In this document: in pieces, positions 1 through 5,427 of the stretch
Position numbering within the stretch: position 1 is the first letter of the stretch
Layout: the number at the start of each line of letters is the position of its first letter
DNA from: Deltaproteobacteria bacterium
Lineage (GTDB): Bacteria > Desulfobacterota > DSM-4660 > Desulfatiglandales > Desulfatiglandaceae
Direction of reading: 5' to 3'
DNA: 5,427 bases
NCBI GenBank assembly: GCA_003646995.1
Contig: QMLZ01000215.1
Location: 1-5,427 of the forward strand
Translations under genes and position numbers: made by a program
Notes under the pieces: model-generated
Database searches by the model: none
What the model saw: only the letters and a program-made list of their open reading frames with translations
Told to the model about the DNA's origin: nothing

Positions 1-717
1 ATAGCTGTAATTTATCGCCTCAAGTAGTTCGGCCTTGCTGTCATCAAATGATTTGTGTTTCCTGTCACCGTAAGTGGATTCCACAAAAAGGTAATCTGCA
101 TCAAATATCTCGTGAGGGTCCTTAACAATGAGCTGATTTTTTCTACCTAAATCACCGGAGAAAACCAGCTTTGTCTTGTCCCCCTTCTCCTTGATCCATA
201 ACTCGAGAATGGACGATCCAAGTATATGTCCGGCGTTGCGCAGCCTCAATTTGACACCTGGCTCTATTTCTATAACCTGATCCCTTTCAACTGGCCTGAA
301 GTGTGGCAGTGTGGCCTGGGCGTCTTCCACAGTGTATAAGGGGAGCACGTCGGGCTTGCCGTTTCGACGGTTTTTTCTGGTCTGCCATTCCGCGTCCATT
401 TCTTGAATGTGGCCAGAATCCAAGAGCATGATCTCACATAACTCTGCGGTAGGAGGAGAGGTATATATAGTGCCTCTGTATCCATCCTTGACCAATTTGG
501 GAAGCCTTCCGCTGTGGTCGATGTGTGCATGTGTAAGAAACACCGCTTCCAGCTCCGAGGGAGAAAATCCCCACGGCTCCCAGTTTCTGCTCTCAATTTG
601 TCTGCCCCCTTGGAAAAGCCCGCAATCCACCAATAACCTTTTCCCGCCGGGCGTTTCAACGAGATAACTTGACCCTGTGACAGTGCCGACACCTCCTAAG
701 CATGTTACCCTGACCAT
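1..717 (-). CDS. Beta-CASP metallo-beta-lactamase-fold RNA nuclease (YSH1/COG1236 type), 3' part off the window
   Basis: Predicted cytoplasmic zinc-dependent ribonuclease of the metallo-beta-lactamase fold, related to the CPSF73/YSH1 RNA-processing family. The first 239 codons are visible and the frame stays open to the left edge. Metal-binding motifs appear in family order: Asp31 in VDCGLFQ, the signature THAHIDH with His63, His65, Asp67 and His68, His164 in NAGHILGSS, and Asp189 in FSGDLGR. The segment VESTYGDR at 212-219 is the typical entry to the beta-CASP domain. That domain and the C-terminal RMMBL segment would lie beyond position 1, since family members usually exceed 450 residues. 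The ATG at 717-715 is chosen because AAAGGAG lies six bases upstream. There is no signal peptide. The gene is divergent from ftsH. Fold and metal sites are seen; RNA as substrate is inferred from the family. Some bacterial members remain annotated only as MBL-fold hydrolases. Confidence 0.9.
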   Translation of the reverse strand, partial: MVRVTCLGGVGTVTGSSYLVETPGGKRLLVDCGLFQGGRQIESRNWEPWGFSPSELEAVFLTHAHIDHSGRLPKLVKDGYRGTIYTSPPTAELCEIMLLDSGHIQEMDAEWQTRKNRRNGKPDVLPLYTVEDAQATLPHFRPVERDQVIEIEPGVKLRLRNAGHILGSSILELWIKEKGDKTKLVFSGDLGRKNQLIVKDPHEIFDADYLFVESTYGDRKHKSFDDSKAELLEAINYSY

Positions 718-723
718 TCTCAG

Positions 724-730
724 CTCCTTT
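724..730 (-). promoter_or_regulatory. Ribosome binding site of the beta-CASP nuclease gene
   Basis: On the minus strand AAAGGAG is followed by a six-base spacer and then ATG at 717-715. This near-consensus Shine-Dalgarno sequence fixes the start of the leftward gene, and the resulting protein begins MVRVTCLGGVGTVTGSS, the usual first strand of the fold. Confidence 0.75.
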
Positions 731-800
731 CTTATTTAGCAGCCCTTGCATGTTCTTTAAGCCGCCATGCCTCACATTGCAGAATCCATTTTTTGGGCAG

Positions 801-829
801 ACCATAGTCCAGAAAAAAGCCTATTTCAA
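801..829 (-). promoter_or_regulatory. Candidate sigma-70 promoter for the beta-CASP nuclease gene
   Basis: Reading the minus strand, TTGAAA (829-824) is separated by exactly 17 bases from TATGGT (806-801). This gives five of six matches to the -35 consensus and four of six to the -10 consensus. Transcription would begin near 793, leaving a leader of roughly 75 bases before the ATG at 717. The call rests on pattern matching only, and such matches are common by chance in AT-rich intergenic DNA. Confidence 0.3.
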
Positions 830-879
830 GGACTTCTGATTTTTGCCCTTGATTAACCCTCTTTGTGTGTTTACATTTT

Positions 880-907
880 TTGTTAAAGATTTTGCCTATC
901 TCATAAT
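880..907 (+). promoter_or_regulatory. Candidate sigma-70 promoter for ftsH
   Basis: TTGTTA (880-885) is followed after 16 bases by CATAAT (902-907), giving four of six and five of six consensus matches. Transcription would start near 914, leaving a leader of about 26 bases that just contains the Shine-Dalgarno sequence of ftsH. I found no convincing heat-shock (sigma-32) promoter. The match is weak and nothing else supports it. Confidence 0.28.
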
Positions 908-927
908 TCTTGGCTTTGTGGCTAGAA

Positions 928-934
928 AAGGAGG
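928..934 (+). promoter_or_regulatory. Ribosome binding site of ftsH
   Basis: AAGGAGG is a near-perfect Shine-Dalgarno sequence ending five bases before the ATG at 940. It favours that start over the in-frame TTG at 910, which would add ten residues and place this sequence inside the coding region. Confidence 0.8.
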
Positions 935-939
935 CGCCC

Positions 940-2769
940 ATGGAAAAACACCACAAGTTTTCCCTTTGGTATTTACTTATTGGTATATGGATAGTCTTAC
1001 TTCTACAGCACTCCATAGTATCCATGATTGCCATCCGAACAATACCTTACAGCGAGTTCCTTAAGCTCCTTAAGGAAGGCAAGATCACGGAAGTGGCCAT
1101 TGGCCCCAACCAGATCCAAGGGCGCCTAGCTGGAGACGCCTCTCCTACCGGGCGCCCTATGCTGTTCAGAACTGTGAGGGTGGACCCTGAAATTGCAAAG
1201 CTCTTGGCCCAATATAACGTTACTTTCAAAGGGGAGGTTGAATCAACCTTTTTGAGAGATTTATTCTCATGGGTGGTTCCCATCTTTCTCTTCGTTGGAG
1301 TGTGGTATTTCTTCATGAAGCGAATGACAGGACAGCAACCCGGCTTCATGACCCTTGGTAAGAGCAAGGCAAAGGTTTACATGGAAGATGATCTTAAGGT
1401 CACCTTTGATGATGTTGCAGGCGTTGACGAGGCCAAGCAGGAGCTTATGGAGATAGTGGAGTTTCTCAAGGAGCCACAGAAATTCGCAGAGATCGGGGGC
1501 AAGATGCCCAAGGGTGTCTTGCTTGTGGGCCCTCCTGGAACGGGAAAAACGCTTCTTGCCAAGGCAGTGGCAGGAGAAAGCCATGTACCTTTTTTTAGCA
1601 TGAGTGGATCGGACTTTGTGGAGATGTTTGTTGGTCTGGGGGCAGCACGGGTCCGAGATCTTTTTGACCAGGCAAAAAAGAGGGCCCCGTGCATTATATT
1701 TATTGACGAACTTGATGCCCTGGGCAAGGCCAGGGGAATTGGCGGTGTGGCGGGCCACGATGAAAGGGAACAGACACTCAACCAGCTCCTAGTGGAAATG
1801 GATGGCTTTGACCCCACAGTTGGGGTTATCCTCATGGCTGCAACCAACCGACCCGAGATTCTGGATCCTGCTCTTTTGAGGCCCGGCCGTTTTGACAGGC
1901 ACATCTTGGTAGATAGACCCGACAAGAAGGGGAGAGAAGAAATACTTAAGGTACATCTAAAAAACGTGAAGGTGGCCGAAGACGTGGATGTAGAAGCGAT
2001 TGCCAACATGACTTCCGGTATGGTCGGTGCGGACCTTGCCAACCTTGTAAATGAGGCTGCTCTTCTGGCTGTGAGACGCAATAAAAAAAAGGTTACCATG
2101 AAGGAATTTGAAGAGGCGGTGGAAAGGGTCATTGCAGGCCTTGAGAAAAAGAATCGCCTCATTAACGAAGAAGAACGAAAGATTGTAGCATATCACGAAG
2201 TCGGCCATGCCCTCGTAGCTCTGTCCCTTCCAGGTACAGACCCCGTAAAGAAAATATCCATTATTCCTAGGGGCATCGCCGCCTTAGGTTACACGATGCA
2301 AGTACCCACTGAGGACCGTTTCCTAATGAGGAAAACCGAGCTGCTCAACAAGATAGCCTCACTGTTAGGGGGGAGAGCGGCTGAAGAACTCATGTTTGGT
2401 GACATCTCTACAGGGGCGCATAATGACCTGTCCAGAGCCACGGACATAGCTAGATCCATGGTCAAAGAATACGGTATGAGCGAAAAACTTGGACAGGTTT
2501 ACTTTGCGAGACAGCAAAGATCTCAGTTTCTCGGTACTCCTCTCCCGGAGGGCAGCGGTGAATATAGTGAAGCGACCGCTGAGCTCATAGACCAGGAAGT
2601 CCAAGAGATCATAAGAACCCAGTATGAAAAGGCGCTTGATATCTTGAAGGAAAAAAAGGAGGTTCTCATAGAGGGAGCCGAACTCTTACTGAAGAAAGAG
2701 AAGATAGAAGGGGAAGAATTGAAGGCCCTTCTCAAGGCCAAGGGCTTCTCTATCTCTGAGCAGTCTTGA
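940..2769 (+). CDS. ftsH: ATP-dependent zinc metalloprotease FtsH
   Basis: Membrane-anchored AAA+ protease, a hexamer facing the cytoplasm, that unfolds and degrades misassembled membrane proteins and short-lived regulators. The product has 609 residues. TM1 is near residues 7-22, followed by a short periplasmic FtsH_ext domain to about 105 and TM2 near 108-126. The AAA+ module shows Walker A GPPGTGKT (197-204), pore motif FVG (230-232), Walker B IIFIDE (252-257) and the second region of homology [20 protein letters not shown] with arginine fingers Arg314 and Arg317. The M41 protease domain has HEVGH (419-423) and third zinc ligand Asp496 in [10 protein letters not shown]. All catalytic residues are present. 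Oddities: HEVGH where HEAGH is commonest, and a C-terminus shorter than that of the 647-residue E. coli protein, ending in a charged helical tail. The start is set by the AAGGAGG at 928. The gene stands alone, divergent from the nuclease gene and convergent with the WbqC gene. Confidence 0.98.
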   Translation: MEKHHKFSLWYLLIGIWIVLLLQHSIVSMIAIRTIPYSEFLKLLKEGKITEVAIGPNQIQGRLAGDASPTGRPMLFRTVRVDPEIAKLLAQYNVTFKGEVESTFLRDLFSWVVPIFLFVGVWYFFMKRMTGQQPGFMTLGKSKAKVYMEDDLKVTFDDVAGVDEAKQELMEIVEFLKEPQKFAEIGGKMPKGVLLVGPPGTGKTLLAKAVAGESHVPFFSMSGSDFVEMFVGLGAARVRDLFDQAKKRAPCIIFIDELDALGKARGIGGVAGHDEREQTLNQLLVEMDGFDPTVGVILMAATNRPEILDPALLRPGRFDRHILVDRPDKKGREEILKVHLKNVKVAEDVDVEAIANMTSGMVGADLANLVNEAALLAVRRNKKKVTMKEFEEAVERVIAGLEKKNRLINEEERKIVAYHEVGHALVALSLPGTDPVKKISIIPRGIAALGYTMQVPTEDRFLMRKTELLNKIASLLGGRAAEELMFGDISTGAHNDLSRATDIARSMVKEYGMSEKLGQVYFARQQRSQFLGTPLPEGSGEYSEATAELIDQEVQEIIRTQYEKALDILKEKKEVLIEGAELLLKKEKIEGEELKALLKAKGFSISEQS

Positions 2770-3457
2770 TCCCTTTCCTTATGATATATGGTGCTCTGGG
2801 TCCGCAGTTAAATATTAGGTCCAGGCATGAAAGGTTTGGGAGGAATTGACCCCACAGCTGGGGATATACGGGCGCCCTGGGATTAAAAAAGGACAGCGTT
2901 ATTCCGGCCTTCTTAAATTGCTCCTCATCCAGGTATTTACGTGCCGAGTTTTGGGCTAGGAAACGTGTGGCCCCCAGCCTCTTCGCCACCAAAACGGATA
3001 AGGTGGGCTCCTTTTCCTTTATCTCTAGGGTAGACAGCCGCACTATCTCAACAGGGATCTCGAGGATCTTGGTGATATAACGAATAACCTTTTCATTAAG
3101 CTCTACCAAGTTGGAAATATTCCCGGAAAAAATATGCTCAAGGAACGCCTGATGATCCCTGAAATAAGGGGCATTGGCGTATGCGGTTTTCAGGGACAAA
3201 AGGTGCTTTCTTTGCCATTTGCCCTCGTAGCAAATCTTCACATCCATAATCCGTTGCAAGCCCAATCCCTTTTTCCAAACTGGTATTGTAAGCCAAAGGG
3301 TGCCCTGGTCATTCTTGAATCGGTTCCGTGTCAACCACGTGGTGCCTCTTGGGAACTGTACGGAATCCATCAGCACCAGCACATCAGATTGAAGGGCCTT
3401 TTGAAAGAATCCAGTGTACGGAGCAAAATAGGGTTGATGGGCACAGACAGTTTTCAT
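2750..3457 (-). CDS. WbqC-family protein
   Basis: Complete 235-residue WbqC-like protein (Pfam PF08889). The family is named after an O-antigen cluster gene and often found among polysaccharide genes; its biochemical activity is not established to my knowledge. The family pattern is seen throughout: [15 protein letters not shown] (from His7), LMDSVQF (to Phe35), RNRFK (44-48), WLTIPV (55-60), then a Trp and Lys-His pair (Trp81, Lys84, His85), and a C-terminal [12 protein letters not shown] block. It is soluble, with no signal peptide or membrane segment. I chose the ATG at 3457, with GAGG nine bases upstream, because the protein then begins directly at the conserved N-terminus. An in-frame TTG at 3472 would add five residues and overlap the preceding stop as TTGA. 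Either start implies translational coupling to the 130-residue gene upstream. Its TAG stop lies inside ftsH, so the two convergent coding regions overlap by 20 bp. It is probably the last gene of its transcript. Confidence 0.9.
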   Translation of the reverse strand: MKTVCAHQPYFAPYTGFFQKALQSDVLVLMDSVQFPRGTTWLTRNRFKNDQGTLWLTIPVWKKGLGLQRIMDVKICYEGKWQRKHLLSLKTAYANAPYFRDHQAFLEHIFSGNISNLVELNEKVIRYITKILEIPVEIVRLSTLEIKEKEPTLSVLVAKRLGATRFLAQNSARKYLDEEQFKKAGITLSFFNPRAPVYPQLWGQFLPNLSCLDLIFNCGPRAPYIIRKGIKTAQR

Positions 3458-3468
3458 GTACCGGGACC

Positions 3469-3861
3469 TCAAAAAAAGCGTCTTGGATCCTTTGCCTTCA
3501 GCTCGCGAACCTTTGAAGTTACCAGTCTCTTCGCAAAATCCCTGTGGGAAAGGTATGGCAGGAGGTTCTTCTTAACGGTTTTGACGAACTGCAGAAACAC
3601 GGAATCCTTTTCTTTCTGGTCAACGAAGTGCCTCTCTTGCTTGTATCTGTACGGCACCTGATCACCGAACACATTGCGCAACAGTTCGAGTACCTTTTCC
3701 TTTTCCTCGGACTCCGGCAACATTTCCGCCTTTAGCGGGACATCGGCTCGGACCTCAAGGCTTACCAGCCATCTGTCCCCGGCAAGGACTCGGCTCAAGT
3801 CCCAAAGCTCCACTGTTAACTTGTTGTCCAATTCGATGGTCTCTACAAGTTTGCCCGCCAC
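3469..3861 (-). CDS. Unrecognised 130-residue protein, coupled to the WbqC gene
   Basis: I cannot assign this to a named family. It is a soluble protein with no cysteine, signal peptide or membrane segment. The first 45 residues look like beta strands and include the distinctive stretch LTVELWDLSRVLAGDRWLVS. The remainder looks mostly helical and basic, with a Tyr-rich VPYRYKQERHFVDQKEKD stretch and a C-terminus of alternating Lys/Arg ending in DPRRFF. It resembles, from memory only, small hypothetical proteins of Desulfobacterota. The GTG start at 3861 is chosen because an AGGGG lies six bases upstream and an in-frame TAG sits at 3873-3871, leaving no room for an earlier start. Its TGA at 3471-3469 is 11 bases from the WbqC ATG, so the two are probably translated together. 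It is preceded by a 124-bp non-coding leader. Coding status is well supported by length, Shine-Dalgarno and tight spacing; function is unknown. Confidence 0.8.
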   Translation of the reverse strand: MAGKLVETIELDNKLTVELWDLSRVLAGDRWLVSLEVRADVPLKAEMLPESEEKEKVLELLRNVFGDQVPYRYKQERHFVDQKEKDSVFLQFVKTVKKNLLPYLSHRDFAKRLVTSKVRELKAKDPRRFF

Positions 3862-3985
3862 TCGATACCCCTATGACAGACTCAAATCAGTCCACTACGG
3901 GTGACGAAACTGTCGAGACACCCACCTATTGCTTATGTGGCCCCTTTCCAGGGTCCCTGTCGAAAAGTCGAAATAAGCCCGGCTA
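3862..3985 (-). other. Non-coding leader with inverted repeats ahead of the 130-residue gene
   Basis: This 124-bp gap interrupts an otherwise tightly packed minus-strand gene run. It contains GGGTG (3899-3903) paired with CACCC (3919-3923), with an inner CGA (3905-3907) and TCG (3913-3915) closing a five-base loop. It also contains GACAG (3875-3879), which could pair instead with CTGTC (3910-3914), and GACT (3879-3882), which could pair with AGTC (3889-3892). The first two options use overlapping bases and exclude each other. The downstream arm ends two bases before the AGGGG Shine-Dalgarno (3872-3868). No known riboswitch consensus is recognised and no run of T follows a stem, so a standard terminator is unlikely. 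The helices are short and may be chance. Confidence 0.3.
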
Positions 3986-4597
3986 TTAGACAGTGCTGCT
4001 AATCAATTGAATAATGGATCTTGACGTATACTCGGCCACATCTGCAAGTCCATCCAGCGGCATAAAAGATAAGGCATTGGAAGAGAAAAGACAAGTTACG
4101 GATGCGGGAAATTCTTCATCGGCCAGGTAAAATATATAGGCAAGGCCTATCTTGGGTAGAGGGTACAAAACGAAAGATTCATCACCGCCAAGCCCTTCGG
4201 GAGCATTGTGCCCATTGAACCGCTCCATAACAAGATAGCGCTTCTCCAGGATCTGTTGTACATGAGGGACAAGGATCATCTCCGAATTAGCAGAAAATGC
4301 CCCGCTATAGGGCATGCTGTTGGGAAGGTCTTTAAATGCCACAAACGGCTCAAGGCGTATTTGATCACTGACGGCGTTCATGGCATAAAGAGAAATGAGA
4401 ATTGCCCTGGGCCCTTCTTCGACTATTCCATCCAGAAATATACCCTCTCGCCTCAGCAAGCAAGACCGTCCAAAAGCACTAAATTTGAATCCGCCCTCGT
4501 CCTTTTCTGCGCCTAGCCGCAAGGCCAAATCCGGGGGCTCATTATCAAATATGGCGGCCAGATTATCACATATTATCGATTTGTAGTTGCTGCCCAT
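3986..4597 (-). CDS. DUF3786 domain protein
   Basis: Complete 203-residue protein that I match to DUF3786 (PF12654), a family of unknown function found mainly in anaerobes. The C-terminal half carries the family's recognisable blocks in order: a GLGGDES turn (to Ser141), PLPKI (146-150), an aromatic strand followed by ADEEFPA (159-165), LFSSNALSFMP (170-180) and a final helix. The middle block FKDLPNSMPYSGAF also fits. Some relatives carry an N-terminal Fe-S cluster domain of the acetyl-CoA synthase type. This one does not: its three cysteines (10, 46, 169) are scattered and form no cluster motif. It is soluble, without a signal peptide. The ATG at 4597 is the only usable start, since an in-frame TAG lies at 4630-4628; AAAGGG six bases upstream serves as a modest ribosome binding site. 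It starts 47 bases after the deacetylase-like gene stops, probably on the same transcript. Family membership is pattern recognition; function is unknown. Confidence 0.8.
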   Translation of the reverse strand: MGSNYKSIICDNLAAIFDNEPPDLALRLGAEKDEGGFKFSAFGRSCLLRREGIFLDGIVEEGPRAILISLYAMNAVSDQIRLEPFVAFKDLPNSMPYSGAFSANSEMILVPHVQQILEKRYLVMERFNGHNAPEGLGGDESFVLYPLPKIGLAYIFYLADEEFPASVTCLFSSNALSFMPLDGLADVAEYTSRSIIQLISSTV

Positions 4598-4644
4598 GGA
4601 AAACCCTTTATCCCATTTGAAACAAATCTAGGAGATTTCCATCA

Positions 4645-5427
4645 TCAACACTCCTCTGTCTCTATTAGCTTTGATGCGCTCACAAATTGAACCATTTCAA
4701 GGAGTTTACCCTCCGCGGCAAGAAACCTTCTTATACCTTCTAACGTAGAAGGAAACGGGTGCCCTATGCCTATGGCTTTCCCCTTGCCTATGGCCAGACA
4801 CATGAGCCTCCTCATTTGCCAAATGGTGGCCTCCATTTTGATTGCACAGTCTAGGAATACGTTCCGGTGAGCCGTCCTGATATGAAGTTTTTTGGCTACT
4901 TCATAGCCCACTGATCTATGTGAGGTGAGGCTATCAATAAAAAATAGTCCGTCGTCCTTCATCGCGCTCAGGGCTTCTGCCATCTTCTCTGAATCGGCGG
5001 TGAACTTCGATCCCATATGATTATTAATACCTACGGCAGCTGCTATGTGGTCAATGTTTCTCTTTATAGTGTCGCGGATCTTGGTCGCAGTAAAATCAGT
5101 GTACACTGCTCCAGGACCTGGATCAATATCAGGGCTGAACGGCTCCATGGGTTGATGCAACAATACTTCATGGCCCATGGAGGTAATCTCATCGACCAAT
5201 TCCCTTGAAAAGGGCCTAAGCGGCAACACCGAGAAAGTGATGGGTAAATTGAGATTGAGAAACGCCTCCGCAATGGAGATGCTGTTACCTATGTCGTCGA
5301 TAACAAGGGCTGCTTTGGGGATGGATTTTTGAAGTCCCGAAGAAATCGGGGGCCGCTCGGGCATTGGGAAAATCAACCGACAGGTTGCAGAACATAGACT
5401 CGGCAGACCAAGGTTGGCGAATATTGC
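4645..5427 (-). CDS. Divergent polysaccharide deacetylase (YibQ-like), 5' end off the window
   Basis: Member of the divergent polysaccharide deacetylase family (PF04748, COG2861; E. coli YibQ is a relative). Members are exported or membrane-anchored and presumed to act on envelope glycan, though the reaction is largely unproven. The visible 260 codons hold the whole catalytic-like domain: VIDDIGNS with the Asp pair, LPLRPFSREL, HEVLLHQPMEP, DPGPGAVYTDF, GINNHMGSKFT with its His at 5019-5017, LFFIDSLTS with the metal-type Asp, RNVFLD, and AIGIGHPFPSTLE near the end. All expected acidic and histidine positions are present. The frame remains open to the right edge with no stop, so the gene is cut. 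In-frame TTG (5376) and ATG (5364) codons lack any Shine-Dalgarno sequence, and the usual N-terminal anchor plus linker would lie further upstream, so I infer that the true start is outside. The Pro-rich PMPERPPISSG just before the domain fits such a linker. It is followed after 47 bases by the DUF3786 gene. Confidence 0.9.
   Translation of the reverse strand, partial: AIFANLGLPSLCSATCRLIFPMPERPPISSGLQKSIPKAALVIDDIGNSISIAEAFLNLNLPITFSVLPLRPFSRELVDEITSMGHEVLLHQPMEPFSPDIDPGPGAVYTDFTATKIRDTIKRNIDHIAAAVGINNHMGSKFTADSEKMAEALSAMKDDGLFFIDSLTSHRSVGYEVAKKLHIRTAHRNVFLDCAIKMEATIWQMRRLMCLAIGKGKAIGIGHPFPSTLEGIRRFLAAEGKLLEMVQFVSASKLIETEEC

Noticed and set aside
270..692. 140-codon minus-strand open frame overlapping the nuclease gene
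   Set aside because: It is the shifted frame of the beta-CASP gene. The frame with HAHIDH and the other metal motifs runs through the same DNA from 717 to the edge.
910..939. TTG start for ftsH ten codons upstream
   Set aside because: A strong AAGGAGG lies between it and the ATG at 940, with ideal spacing to the ATG.
1377..2162. 261-codon minus-strand open frame inside ftsH
   Set aside because: It is antisense to the AAA+ domain of an intact ftsH, has a low-complexity Ser/Arg/Thr-rich product, no family motifs, and is a typical codon-bias shadow.
2866..2890. GGGCGCCC palindrome followed by an A/T stretch, as a possible terminator for ftsH
   Set aside because: The palindrome leaves no loop, is followed by A's not T's on the plus strand, and lies within the WbqC coding region.
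3134..3661. 175-codon plus-strand open frame over the WbqC gene
   Set aside because: It is antisense to two well-supported minus-strand genes, with no recognisable motif or Shine-Dalgarno; it is a shadow frame.
3968..3988. Near-palindrome around AGCCCGGCT at the DUF3786 stop codon, as a terminator
   Set aside because: The loop would be a single base, and the following T's are broken by CGAC. It is too weak to call.
5378..5394. Cysteines just upstream of the deacetylase domain, as a lipobox
   Set aside because: The residues before each cysteine do not fit the lipobox pattern, and the true N-terminus is not visible.

Overview
The window is about 5.4 kb of ordinary-looking bacterial chromosome. 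It carries six genes: four complete and two cut by the window edges. It has no rRNA, tRNA, CRISPR array, insertion sequence or phage signal that I can recognise. The gene families (a DUF3786 protein, an FtsH of a subgroup I associate with anaerobic proteobacteria, a WbqC-like protein and a YibQ-like deacetylase) and the moderate base composition suggest an anaerobic Desulfobacterota (deltaproteobacterial) genome. That assignment is an inference from remembered family distributions and cannot be taken to genus from this sequence.

Layout, left to right. Positions 1-717 (minus strand) hold the first 239 codons of a beta-CASP metallo-beta-lactamase-fold nuclease whose C-terminal half lies off the left edge. 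Positions 718-939 form a divergent intergenic region with a good Shine-Dalgarno sequence for each flanking gene and a weak candidate promoter in each direction. Positions 940-2769 (plus strand) hold ftsH, complete and apparently intact. Positions 2750-5427 hold four minus-strand genes. In transcription order these are a divergent polysaccharide deacetylase (5' end off the right edge), a DUF3786 protein, a 124-bp non-coding gap with inverted repeats, an unrecognised 130-residue protein, and a WbqC-family protein. The last gene converges on ftsH and overlaps its 3' end by 20 bp.

How the genes may work together. FtsH is membrane quality-control housekeeping and its neighbours need not be functionally linked to it. 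The four minus-strand genes are close enough to be one transcript, with gaps of 47 bp and 11 bp on either side of the 124-bp leader. The presence of both a polysaccharide-deacetylase-fold protein and a WbqC protein hints at an envelope or glycan role, but the two middle genes have no known function. I saw no convincing new defence, mobile or secretion system. The least explained parts are the 130-residue protein, its structured-looking leader, and the DUF3786 protein.
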